From the NCBI GenBank assembly GCA_963827335.1, contig CAWHAP010000010.1, positions 124,001-188,000 on the forward strand: DNA of 64,000 nucleotides, in the 5' to 3' direction. This DNA is from DASQMT01 sp963827335. Its GTDB lineage: Bacteria; Actinomycetota; Thermoleophilia; Solirubrobacterales; Solirubrobacteraceae. Both the position numbers and the translations under genes were made by a program. This document shows positions 24,533-32,427 of the stretch, in pieces. How positions within the stretch are numbered: position 1 is the stretch's first letter; each line of letters starts with the position of its first letter. The notes below the pieces were generated by a model. It was given only the letters and a program-made list of their open reading frames with translations. It was not told the DNA's origin and did no database searches.

Positions 24533-25087
24533 TCAGCGATAGCGGCCGGGCTCCCACAGCGGCTCGTCGCCGTGGTTGGCCGCGCGGGCGAGGATGAACA
24601 GGAGGTCCGACAGGCGGTTGAGGTAGCGCACGCACTCGTGGTTGACGTCGTCGCCGCAGACGATCGTGCGCCGCTCGGCGCGGCGGCACACGGTGCGGCA
24701 GACGTGGAGCTGCGCCGCGACGGGCGAGCCGCCGGGCAGGACGAACGACTTCAGCGGCTCGAGCTCGGCGTTGACCTCGTCGCAGGCGGACTCGAGCCAC
24801 GCCGTCTGCTCGGGCGCGAGCCGCAACCGCGTCCGGTCGCCGCCGTGGGGGACGGAGATGTCCGCGCCGACGTCGAACAGGTCGTTCTGGATCCGGCGCA
24901 GCATGGCGGTGAACCGCTCCGGCACGGCCGGCAGGGCGAGCGCGACGCCGAGCTGCGCGTTGAGCTCGTCGACGGTGCCGTAGGCCTCGATCCGCGGATG
25001 CGTCTTGGGCACCCGGCTCATGTCGCCGAGATGCGTCTCCCCGTCGTCGCCGAGGCGCGTGTAGATGCGGGTGAGATTCACGGTCAC
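24533..25087 (-). CDS. Cob(I)alamin adenosyltransferase, PduO type
   Basis: A 184-residue enzyme that transfers the adenosyl group of ATP to cob(I)alamin to give coenzyme B12. PduO signatures are IYTRLGDDGETHLGDMSRVP (ATP site), HPRIEAYGTVDELNAQLG, FVLPGGSPVAAQLHVCRTVCRRAER and YLNRLSDLLFILAR. The GTG at 25087 is chosen, with GTG 25081 also possible; upstream sequence belongs to the divergent riboswitch. It is divergent from the B12-transport operon, giving import and activation from one intergenic region. Confidence 0.93.
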   Translation of the reverse strand: MTVNLTRIYTRLGDDGETHLGDMSRVPKTHPRIEAYGTVDELNAQLGVALALPAVPERFTAMLRRIQNDLFDVGADISVPHGGDRTRLRLAPEQTAWLESACDEVNAELEPLKSFVLPGGSPVAAQLHVCRTVCRRAERRTIVCGDDVNHECVRYLNRLSDLLFILARAANHGDEPLWEPGRYR

Positions 25088-25119
25088 GGTCTGCTCGCCA
25101 CGGTAACATCCCGGCCGTT

Positions 25120-25272
25120 CAGGGTCGGTGGTCAGGGAAGCCGGTGGAAATCCGGCGCGGACCCGCCACTGTGACCGGGGACGCCTGCCGCACGATGCCA
25201 CTGGACCGCCACGCGGCCCGGGAAGGCGCGAGCGGGTCGCGCCCGGGAGCCAGGAGACCTACCTCCGACCGT
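25120..25272 (+). ncRNA. Cobalamin riboswitch
   Basis: The class signature is clear. The closing stem is GGTCGG (25123-25128) with CCGACC (25265-25270). The conserved core reads GGAAGCCGGTGGAAATCCGG at about 25136-25155, followed by the GCGGACCCGCCACTGTGA segment, then a variable region and the B12 box AGCCAGGAGACC at 25248-25259. It lies 38 bases before the first gene of the DUF4430/ECF operon on the same strand and would repress it when adenosylcobalamin is plentiful. TAACAT at 25104-25109 is a possible -10 box. Confidence 0.95.
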
Positions 25273-25310
25273 CGCCACAAGAAGGCCCTCGCGGAAAAGG
25301 GGTTGGCTCA

Positions 25311-26435
25311 ATGAAGACATCGGTACCCGGCTTGCTCGCCGGACTCGTCGCCACCGCGGCGCTCGCAGCGCCTGCGCTCGCCGCGCCGGCGAACGTCACC
25401 GTCCGGGTGGAGGGAGATGCAGCCACGCTCGTCCCGCGGACCGCGGTGACGACGACGCCGGCCCCGGTCGGCAAGCCGGGATCGCCCACCTGCAGCGGGA
25501 CGAGCGCGCTCGGCGCGCTCGACCGAGCGACGGGCGGCGACTGGACGGGCACGTACGACCCAGGGTTCGCGACCTACACGCTCGTGGCGGTCAAGGGTGA
25601 GACGCACGACACCGCGACGTCCTCCTACTGGTCGTTCTGGATCAACGACACGTACTCGAGCACGAGCGTCTGCGGCCAGGAGCTACAGGAGGGCGACAGC
25701 GTCCTGCTCGTGCCGGACTGCTACGCGGCGACCTGCACGCCCGTGTCACCGCTCCGGCTGACCGGCGTGCCCGCGACGGCCGCGCCGGGCGCGACGGTCG
25801 CGGTCAAGGTGCAGGAGCTGCATCAGCCCGTCTTCCCGGCCACCGAGACGACGGTGGTGCCGGCGACCGGCGCCACCGTGCATGCGGGTGGCGCGACGGC
25901 CACCGCCGGGGCGGACGGCGTCGCGCAGCTCACGCTCGCCGGTTCCGGTCCCGTCGCCGTGCAGGCGACGAAGGCCGGGCACACCCGGTCCGCCACGGAG
26001 GCCACCTGCGTGACGACCGGCGCCGACGGCGCCTGCGGCACCACCGCCACCGGCGCGCCCCCCGCAGCGGCCGTCCCCGACACGACCGCCCCGGTCGCGT
26101 CGATCTCCGGGCTGAAGCGGGGCACCGTGTTCTCCCGTCGCAAGGCGCCCCGCGAGCTGAGCGGCACGGTCACGGCCGATCCGTCCGGCCTCAAGTCGGT
26201 CCGGCTGAGCATCGCCCGCAAGCGCGGGAAGCGCTGCTGGGTGTTCGACGGCGGCTCGGAGCGCTTCGAGCGCCATCGCTGCCGGGGCTCCCGTTCGTTC
26301 CGGATCGGCGACCGCGCGGACTGGTCGTACCTGCTGCCGAGGCGGCTGCCCAGGGGGCGCTACGCCATCCGCGTGGTGGCGATCGACAAGGCCGGCAACG
26401 ACGCGGCGACCGAGACGGTGGTCCGGGTCCGGTGA
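25311..26435 (+). CDS. Exported DUF4430 protein, first gene behind the B12 riboswitch
   Basis: A 374-residue protein with a signal peptide (LLAGLVATAALAAPALAAPA). Residues about 40-145 fit a DUF4430 (transcobalamin C-terminal-like) domain: TSALGALDRATGGDW, ATSSYWSFWINDTYSS and LQEGDSVLLVPDC, with Cys residues that may pair. A following beta-sandwich (ATVHAGGATATAGADGVAQL) and an Ig-like C-terminal domain (DTTAPVASISGLKRG, RYAIRVVAIDKAGN) complete it. AAAAGGGG precedes the ATG. It probably sits on or outside the cell surface and captures corrinoid. The stop overlaps the next GTG. Confidence 0.85.
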   Translation: MKTSVPGLLAGLVATAALAAPALAAPANVTVRVEGDAATLVPRTAVTTTPAPVGKPGSPTCSGTSALGALDRATGGDWTGTYDPGFATYTLVAVKGETHDTATSSYWSFWINDTYSSTSVCGQELQEGDSVLLVPDCYAATCTPVSPLRLTGVPATAAPGATVAVKVQELHQPVFPATETTVVPATGATVHAGGATATAGADGVAQLTLAGSGPVAVQATKAGHTRSATEATCVTTGADGACGTTATGAPPAAAVPDTTAPVASISGLKRGTVFSRRKAPRELSGTVTADPSGLKSVRLSIARKRGKRCWVFDGGSERFERHRCRGSRSFRIGDRADWSYLLPRRLPRGRYAIRVVAIDKAGNDAATETVVRVR

Positions 26436-27148
26436 AGCGGGCGCTGGCACTGGTCCTCGCGGGCGCCGCGCTGGCGGCGCCCGCCGCCGCGGAGGCGCGC
26501 GGCAGGGTCGACGTGATGGTCGTCGGTCGCACCGGCGTGCTCGTGCCCGCCGAGCGGGTCACGCTCAAGCCGCGCACGGCCGCGGTCGCCGGCCGCCGCT
26601 GCTCGATCGGCAGCAACACGCCGCTCTCCGCGCTCGCCGGCACGGGCGTCTCGTTCCGGCTCCACGACTACGGCGCGTGCTCGCGCCGCGCGCGCGACGC
26701 CGGCTCGCTCTACGTGCGCAGGATCGGCTCCGAGCGGGCGCGCGGGGCCGACGGCTGGGTCTACAAGGTCGGCCGCCGCACCGGCAGCAGCGGAGCGGCC
26801 GACCCGGGCGGGCCGTTCGGCACCGGGCGGCGCATCCGCGCCGGGCAGCAGGTGCTCTGGTTCTGGTGCGTCAAGGACGCCGCGGACGCCTGCCAGCGCA
26901 CGCTGGAGGCGTCCTCGGCCGCCGCCGTCGCCCCGGGCGCGCCGCTCGCCGTGACCGTCCGCGGCTACGACGAGCAGGGCCGGGGCGTCCCGGTCGCCGG
27001 CGCGACGGTCACGCTCGGCGGCGCGACCGCGACGACCGGCGCCGACGGCGTCGCGACCGTGACCGCCCCGGCGGCGGGCCGCGCCACGCTCGGCGCCGTC
27101 AAGCCGGGCCTCGTGCCGTCCTTCCCGCGCAGGATCGCCGTCGGCTGA
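26432..27148 (+). CDS. Exported DUF4430-like protein
   Basis: A 238-residue protein starting at a GTG that overlaps the previous stop. The signal peptide is ALALVLAGAALAAPAAAEA. The middle region has the DUF4430 layout: NTPLSALAGTGVSFRLHDYG, ADGWVYKVGRRTGSSGAADP and RIRAGQQVLWFWCVKDAADAC. The last 70 residues are an Ig-like/carboxypeptidase-regulatory beta domain (LAVTVRGYDEQGRGVPVAGATVTLGG). Its relation to its neighbours suggests duplication. Role in B12 binding is inferred from family and riboswitch control. Confidence 0.8.
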   Translation: MKRALALVLAGAALAAPAAAEARGRVDVMVVGRTGVLVPAERVTLKPRTAAVAGRRCSIGSNTPLSALAGTGVSFRLHDYGACSRRARDAGSLYVRRIGSERARGADGWVYKVGRRTGSSGAADPGGPFGTGRRIRAGQQVLWFWCVKDAADACQRTLEASSAAAVAPGAPLAVTVRGYDEQGRGVPVAGATVTLGGATATTGADGVATVTAPAAGRATLGAVKPGLVPSFPRRIAVG

Positions 27149-28086
27149 TGCGCCGCGCCGTCCTCGCCCTCCTCGTGCTCGCCGCTGCGGTCGTCTCCGG
27201 CTGCGGCCTGGGCGCGGGGGAGAGCAAGGAGGGCGGCGCGAGCCTGCTCGTCACGCGCGACTTCGGGACGCGCGAGCTCGGCACGGGCAGTGCGGACCCG
27301 ATCCCCGGCGGCGAGACGGTGATGCGCTTCCTGCAGCGCGACTTCGATGTCGAGACGCGCTACGGCGGCGGCTTCGTGCAGGAGATCGACGGTGTCGGGG
27401 GCGGCCGCGAGGACGGGCGCCCCGTCGACTGGTTCTACTACGTCAACGGCATCCTGGCCGAGGACGGCGCCGCCGCGCACGAGCTCGAGGCCGGCGACCG
27501 GGTCTGGTGGGACCATCACGACTGGGGCGCCTCGGCCGACGTGCGCGCCGTCGTCGGCGCCTTCCCCGAGCCCTTCCTCTCCGGTGTCGACGGCAAGCGC
27601 CTGCCCGTGCGGCTCGACTGCGCCGACGCGGCGGCCGACGCGTGCGACGAGGTCGCGCGCCGGCTCGACCAGATCGGCGTGCAGGCGGCGCGCTCCTCGG
27701 TGGCAGGCTTCGGCGGCGAGGGCGTGCTGCGCGTGAAGGTCGGGCGCTGGGCCGACCTGCGCCGCGACTCCGCGGTCCGGGAGCTCGAGCAGGGACCGAA
27801 GGCCTCGGGGGTGTACGCGAAGCCGACGGCGGCGGGCGACCGCATCGCCCTCCTCGGCCCCGAGGGCGACGTCCAGCGCGAGCTCGGCCCCGGCGGCGGG
27901 CTGGTCGCCGCGACGCGGCTCGGCGGCGAGGCGCCGACGTGGATCGTGACCGGGACCGACGAGGTCGGGCTCGCCGCCGCCGCCGCCCAGCTGGAGGAGA
28001 CCGCGCTCGAGAACCGCTTCGCGATCGCGGTGGAGGACGGCCGGCCGACCGCGCTGCCGCTCCTCCCGCCGCCGGAGACGCCGTGA
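27148..28086 (+). CDS. DUF4430 lipoprotein
   Basis: A 312-residue protein whose signal ends in a lipobox (ALLVLAAAVVSGCG), so it is membrane-anchored. A DUF4430 domain spans about 30-130: SLLVTRDFGTRELG, GGETVMRFLQRDFDVETRYGG, DWFYYVNGILAEDGAAAHEL and GDRVWWDHHDWGA. The remaining 180 residues form a second, unassigned alpha/beta domain. As the only anchored DUF4430 protein of the set it could hand captured corrinoid to the ECF importer. Its ATG overlaps the previous stop by one base. Confidence 0.85.
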   Translation: MRRAVLALLVLAAAVVSGCGLGAGESKEGGASLLVTRDFGTRELGTGSADPIPGGETVMRFLQRDFDVETRYGGGFVQEIDGVGGGREDGRPVDWFYYVNGILAEDGAAAHELEAGDRVWWDHHDWGASADVRAVVGAFPEPFLSGVDGKRLPVRLDCADAAADACDEVARRLDQIGVQAARSSVAGFGGEGVLRVKVGRWADLRRDSAVRELEQGPKASGVYAKPTAAGDRIALLGPEGDVQRELGPGGGLVAATRLGGEAPTWIVTGTDEVGLAAAAAQLEETALENRFAIAVEDGRPTALPLLPPPETP

Positions 28087-28949
28087 TCTTCCTCGCCCGC
28101 GCGAGCCCGCTGCACGCGACGCGGGCGGCCGTCGGGTCGGCCTGGTGCGTGGCCCTCGCGCTCGTCGCCCTCTCGTTCGACCACCCGCTCGTGCTCGCCG
28201 CGCTGCTCGCGGTGGTCCTCGCGGCCGCGGCCTGGGCGGGCGTCGGCCGCCGCGTGGTCGTCGCGCTCGCCATCGCCGCGCCGTTCGCGCTCGTCATCGC
28301 GCTCGTGAACCCGCTCGTCGTGCGCGACGGGCTCACGGTCATCGCGCGGCTCGGGTCGGTGCCCGTGCTGGGGCAGCTCGACCTGACCGCCGAGGCGACC
28401 GCGTACGGCGGGGTGCTCGCGCTGCGCGCCCTCGTCGTGATCGGCTGCTTCGCGCTGCACTCGGCCGCGGTCGACCCCGACGACCTGCTGCGCGCGTTCC
28501 GGCGCGTCTCGTTCCGCTCCGCGCTGACCGCCGCGCTGGCCACGCGCCTCGTGCCCGTCCTGACCCGCGACGCCCGCCGGCTGCACGACGCGCAGCGCTG
28601 CCTCGCGGGGGAGCCGGCCCCGCGCCGGGCGATCGTCCGCGCGGTGGCGAGCGGCGCGCTGGACCGCGCCGTCGACGTCGCCGCGACGCTCGAGGTGCGC
28701 GGCTACGGCGCCGCGCGGCGCGCTCCGCGCGGGGGCGCGCGCCCGTGGTCGCGGCACGACCTCGCCTTCGCCGCGAGCGCGCTCGCCCTGGTGCTCCTCG
28801 GCGTCGGCGCGTGGGCCGGCGACGTGCAGCACTTCGAGGCCTACCCGTCGTTCAGCGCGCCGGTGGACGCGGGCCAGCTCGCGCTCTGCGCCGCGCTGGC
28901 CCTCTGCGCGCTGCTCCCGTTCGCCGACCGCCGGGGGATCGGGCCATGA
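28083..28949 (+). CDS. EcfT (CbiQ-type) transmembrane subunit
   Basis: A 288-residue energy-coupling factor T component. Hydrophobic helices dominate, and the coupling region contains LVPVLTRDARRLHDAQRC and TLEVRGYGAARRAP, the Ala-Arg-Gly signature that contacts the ATPases. The GTG start overlaps the preceding stop and its stop overlaps the ATPase start. Two extra helices at the C-terminus are present. It links the ATPase to the S component encoded two genes later. Confidence 0.92.
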   Translation: MIFLARASPLHATRAAVGSAWCVALALVALSFDHPLVLAALLAVVLAAAAWAGVGRRVVVALAIAAPFALVIALVNPLVVRDGLTVIARLGSVPVLGQLDLTAEATAYGGVLALRALVVIGCFALHSAAVDPDDLLRAFRRVSFRSALTAALATRLVPVLTRDARRLHDAQRCLAGEPAPRRAIVRAVASGALDRAVDVAATLEVRGYGAARRAPRGGARPWSRHDLAFAASALALVLLGVGAWAGDVQHFEAYPSFSAPVDAGQLALCAALALCALLPFADRRGIGP

Positions 28950-30589
28950 GCACCGCGGCCCTGTGGCTCGACCGGGTGACCTACCGCTACCCGGGCGCGC
29001 CGGCGCCCGCGCTGCGCGACGTCGACCTGGCGATCGCGCCGGGCGAGTTCGTCGTGGTCGCCGGCGGCTCGGGCTCGGGCAAGTCGACGCTGCTGCGCGC
29101 GGCGGCCGGGCTGGTGCCCCACTTCCACGGCGGCGAGTTCGGCGGCCGGCTCGTGGCCGGCGGGCTGGACACGCGCACGCACGAGCCGGCCGCGCTCGCC
29201 GCGGTCGCGGGCTCGCTCTTCCAGGACCCCGAGACGCAGGTCGTGATGGGCACCGTGCGCGCGGAGCTGGCCTTCCCGCTCGAGAACCGCGGGCTCAGCG
29301 CCGCGGCGGTCGCGCGCGGGGTGGAGGAGGCGGCGCTGGCGCTCGGCATCGCGCCGCTGCTCGACCGCTCGACGCACGAGCTGTCGGGCGGCGAGCTCCA
29401 GCGCGTGGCGCTCGGCGCGGCGCTGGCCGGCCGCCCGCGGCTGGCGCTGCTCGACGAGCCGACCTCGCAGCTCGACCCCGTCGCGGGCGACGAGCTGCTC
29501 GGCGTCCTGCGCCGCATCAACGAGGAGTGGGGGACGGCGGTCGTGCTCGCCGAGCACCGGCTGGAGCGCTGCCTCAGCGCCGCCGACCGCGTGATCGCGC
29601 TCCGCGACGGGGCGGTCGCCTGCGACGCCGACCCGCGCGGCTTCCTCGCCTGGGCGGCCGCGAGCGCGCCCGAGCTGCAGACGCCGGGGGCGCGGCTGTT
29701 CGCGCTGGCCGGCCGCACCCCGCCGCCCGTCTCGGTCAAGGACGCCCGCCGCGCGCTCGCCGCCGACGGCTACGACGTGACGGTCGGGGCCGACGCGGTG
29801 ACGGCGCCCACCCCGCCGGCCGCCGGCCGCGGCTTCGGGCTGCGCCGCCGCGAGCGCCCCGAGGCGGCGCTCTCGCTCTCCTCGGTGTGGTTCGAGCACA
29901 AGCGCGGGGCGGCGGTGCTGCGCGGCGTCGACCTCGCCGTCGCGCCCGGGGAGCGCGTCGCGCTGATGGGGCGCAACGGGGCCGGGAAGTCGACGCTGCT
30001 GCGCGTCGCGGCCGGGCTGATGGAGCCGACGCGCGGGAAGGTGCGCGGCGGCCGCGTCGCGCTGCTGCTGCAGAACCCGGGCGACTACGCGCTGCGCGAC
30101 CGCGTCAGGGACGAGCTGCCCGCCGGCGCGCTGGCCGCGGCCGGACTCGGCGGGCTCGCCGACCGCCATCCGCGCGACCTGTCCGGGGGTGAGCGCCAGC
30201 GGCTCGCGCTGGCCATCGTGCTGCACGGAGAGCGCCCGGCGGTCGTCTGCCTGGACGAGCCGACGCGCGGCATGGACCGGGCGCACAAGGACCGGCTCAC
30301 CGCTCTGCTCGAGGGCCTCGCGGCGCAGGGCAGCGCCGTCGTCGTCGCCACCCACGACGCCGAGTTCGCCGCCGCGTTCGCCGCGCGCACGGTGCTGCTC
30401 GGCGACGGCCGCCCGGTCGCCGACGCGCCGACCGCCGAGGTCCTGGCGGGAGGCTGGTACTTCGCCACCCAGACCGCCCGCATCCTGGGCGGCGCCGCGC
30501 TGCTGCCGGAGGACGGCGCCGCCCTGCTGCGGCGGCGGAGCCACGGGGACGCCGACGACCGTCCGCTGCACGCGGGGGCGGGCGCATGA
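28946..30589 (+). CDS. Fused double EcfA ATPase
   Basis: A 547-residue protein with two complete ABC ATPase domains. Domain 1 (about 5-240) has Walker A GGSGSGKST, signature LSGGELQR and Walker B LALLDEPTSQLD. Domain 2 (about 310-530) has Walker A GRNGAGKST, signature LSGGERQR and Walker B VVCLDEPTRGMD, with a THD switch His. Most ECF systems use two separate polypeptides; fusion fixes the 1:1 pairing. It powers vitamin uptake with EcfT and the S component. Confidence 0.94.
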   Translation: MSTAALWLDRVTYRYPGAPAPALRDVDLAIAPGEFVVVAGGSGSGKSTLLRAAAGLVPHFHGGEFGGRLVAGGLDTRTHEPAALAAVAGSLFQDPETQVVMGTVRAELAFPLENRGLSAAAVARGVEEAALALGIAPLLDRSTHELSGGELQRVALGAALAGRPRLALLDEPTSQLDPVAGDELLGVLRRINEEWGTAVVLAEHRLERCLSAADRVIALRDGAVACDADPRGFLAWAAASAPELQTPGARLFALAGRTPPPVSVKDARRALAADGYDVTVGADAVTAPTPPAAGRGFGLRRRERPEAALSLSSVWFEHKRGAAVLRGVDLAVAPGERVALMGRNGAGKSTLLRVAAGLMEPTRGKVRGGRVALLLQNPGDYALRDRVRDELPAGALAAAGLGGLADRHPRDLSGGERQRLALAIVLHGERPAVVCLDEPTRGMDRAHKDRLTALLEGLAAQGSAVVVATHDAEFAAAFAARTVLLGDGRPVADAPTAEVLAGGWYFATQTARILGGAALLPEDGAALLRRRSHGDADDRPLHAGAGA

Positions 30590-31554
30590 GCTGGGTGCTC
30601 GCTGCGTTCCTCGTGCTCGGCCTCGCGCTCGCGGCCGGCTTCGCGTGGTACGAGCGCAGCCACCCGAGCGCGCGCGTGCTCGCGCTCGTGGCGACGCTCG
30701 CGGCGCTGGCCGCGCTCGGGCGGATCGCGTTCGCGCCGCTCCCGAGCGTGAAGCCGACGACGGACATCGTCCTGCTCACGGGCTACGTGCTCGGCGGCGC
30801 GCCGGGATTCGCGGTCGGGGCGGTCGGCGCGCTCGCCTCGAACCTGTTCTTCGGGCAGGGCCCGTGGACGCCCTGGCAGATGGTCGGCTGGGGCGGCGCG
30901 GGCGTGCTCGGCGCGCTGCTCGCCCATGTGGCGGGCCGCGACCTCGGCCGCTTCGCGCTGGCGTCGGCGTGCGCGCTGGCGAGCCTCGGCTTCGGCGCCG
31001 TGATGAACCTGCACCTGTGGGTGACGTTCTCGGGCGACCACACGCTCGCCAAGCTCGGCTACTACTTCGGCACGTCGCTGGCGTTCGACCTGGCCCACGC
31101 GATCGGGAGCTTCGCGTTCTGCCTGGCCTTCGGCCCGGCGCTCGTGCGCGCCCTGCGGCGCTACCGGATGCGCTTCGAGATCACCTGGCGCCCGGCGCCC
31201 GCCGCCGCGACGGCCGCCGTCGCGCTGCTCGCGCTCGTGCTGCTCGCCCCGCCGCGGGCCGACGCCGCCGTGCCGGCGGCCGCCGGTGCGCTACCTCGAG
31301 GACGCCCAGAACGCCGACGGCGGGCTCGGCCCCGAGCCCGGCGCGGGCTCCACCCAGATGCACACCGCATGGGCGGCGCTCGGGCTCGCCGCCGCGGGCC
31401 GCAACCCACGCGACGTGGAGCGCGGCGGCAAGAGCCTGGTCGACTACATGCGCGCGAACGCGGGCCGGCTGCGCGGCGACCTCGGCGAGCGCACGCGCAC
31501 CATGCTCGCGCTGCGCGCGGCGGGCGTCCCGCCCGGCACGCTCGGCGGCCGTGA
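30586..31554 (+). CDS. ECF S component, CbrT-like; real domain ends near 31280
   Basis: The first about 195 residues form a six-helix S component with the motif SVKPTTDIVLLTGYVLGG, FAVGAVGALASNLFFGQGPW and TPWQMVGWGGAG, which I associate with the B12-specific CbrT group. A further hydrophobic helix (VALLALVLLAPPRADA, residues about 212-227) resembles a signal/anchor. Beyond about 31280 this frame becomes Arg-rich nonsense, while the next gene's protein begins in the +1 frame with no signal peptide. The two were probably one fused protein, separated here by a frameshift. Confidence 0.85.
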   Translation: MSWVLAAFLVLGLALAAGFAWYERSHPSARVLALVATLAALAALGRIAFAPLPSVKPTTDIVLLTGYVLGGAPGFAVGAVGALASNLFFGQGPWTPWQMVGWGGAGVLGALLAHVAGRDLGRFALASACALASLGFGAVMNLHLWVTFSGDHTLAKLGYYFGTSLAFDLAHAIGSFAFCLAFGPALVRALRRYRMRFEITWRPAPAAATAAVALLALVLLAPPRADAAVPAAAGALPRGRPERRRRARPRARRGLHPDAHRMGGARARRRGPQPTRRGARRQEPGRLHARERGPAARRPRRAHAHHARAARGGRPARHARRP

Positions 31555-32377
31555 CCTCCTGGGCGAGCTGCTGGGCGAGCAGGAGGCGAACGGCTCCTTC
31601 GCCGGCCGCGTCAACACGACGGCGTTCGCGATCCTCGCCGTGCGCGCCGCCGGGCGGACCGCGCGCGACCCGGTGGTCCGCGAGGCCGCGGCGTTCATCG
31701 CGGGCCAGGCGAACGCGGACGGCGGCTTCAACTTCAACGGCCGCGGCGCCCCGTCCGGCGCCGACGACACCGGCGCGGCGATGCAGGCGCTCTCCGTCGC
31801 GGGCAGGCGCCGCTCGCGCGTGATGCGGCGCGCGGCGCGCTGGCTCGCCCGGCAGCAGAACCCCGACGGGGGCTACTCGCTGCAGGGCGGCGCGAGCAAC
31901 GCGCAGTCGACCGCCTGGGCGGTCCAGGGGCTGATCGCGGCCGGGCGGAACCCGGCGCGCCAGCGGCGGGGCGGCGCGCGGTCGCCGCTCGGCTACCTGC
32001 GCTCGCTCGTCGGGCCGGACGGCGCGGTGCGGTACTCGCGCACGAGCACGCAGACGCCCGTGTGGGTCACGGGCCAGGTCCTCACCGCGCTCGCCGGCAA
32101 GGCCTTCCCGCTCGCTCCGGCGCCGCGCGCGAAGCGGCCGAAGGCGGTTCCGGCCCCGGCTCCGGCGCCCGCGCCGGCGCCCGTGGAGCCGCGCGCCGAG
32201 CGCACGCCCGCGCCCGCCACGCGCGAGCCCCGCACGGCGCCGGCCCTCGTCGCCGCGGAGGCGCCCGCCGCCGTCACGCCGCTCGCGCTCGCAGCCGGAC
32301 TCGTCGCCGCGGTGCCGGAGGTGGCGGGGCGTGCGGGCGTCGCGGCGGCGATCGCCGCTCGCACCTGGCTGCCGTGA
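31286..32377 (+). CDS. Prenyltransferase-repeat (alpha/alpha barrel) protein, transcobalamin N-domain-like
   Basis: The GTG-initiated frame gives 363 residues. Residues 1-260 contain at least four helical repeats of the squalene cyclase/prenyltransferase type, marked by YLEDAQNADGGLG, LGEQEANGSFAG, AGQANADGGFNFNG and ARQQNPDGGYSLQGG. This is also the fold of the N-terminal alpha6/alpha6 barrel of transcobalamin. A Pro/Ala-rich linker (PAPAPAPAPAPVEP) and a C-terminal hydrophobic helix suggest surface anchoring. No signal peptide precedes it in frame; the upstream helix in the other frame would supply one. Not expected to be a real terpene cyclase. Confidence 0.8.
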   Translation: MRYLEDAQNADGGLGPEPGAGSTQMHTAWAALGLAAAGRNPRDVERGGKSLVDYMRANAGRLRGDLGERTRTMLALRAAGVPPGTLGGRDLLGELLGEQEANGSFAGRVNTTAFAILAVRAAGRTARDPVVREAAAFIAGQANADGGFNFNGRGAPSGADDTGAAMQALSVAGRRRSRVMRRAARWLARQQNPDGGYSLQGGASNAQSTAWAVQGLIAAGRNPARQRRGGARSPLGYLRSLVGPDGAVRYSRTSTQTPVWVTGQVLTALAGKAFPLAPAPRAKRPKAVPAPAPAPAPAPVEPRAERTPAPATREPRTAPALVAAEAPAAVTPLALAAGLVAAVPEVAGRAGVAAAIAARTWLP

Positions 32378-32410
32378 TCGCCCCGGCGCGGCGCGGACCG
32401 CACAGGTTGC

Positions 32411-32416
32411 TATAGG
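32411..32416 (+). promoter_or_regulatory. Candidate -10 element of pntAA
   Basis: TATAGG lies 11 bases before the GTG of the transhydrogenase operon, inside a small direct repeat (AGGTTGC at 32404-32410, then TATAGGTTGC). No ribosome-binding site follows, so a leaderless or near-leaderless message is likely. Confidence 0.35.
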
Positions 32417-32427
32417 TTGCCGCCCTC

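Noticed and set aside
31286..32377. Prenyltransferase-repeat protein as a terpene cyclase
   Set aside because: The repeats are typical, but catalytic DxDD or DCTAE-type motifs are not seen, and the operon is controlled by a cobalamin riboswitch next to DUF4430 and ECF genes.
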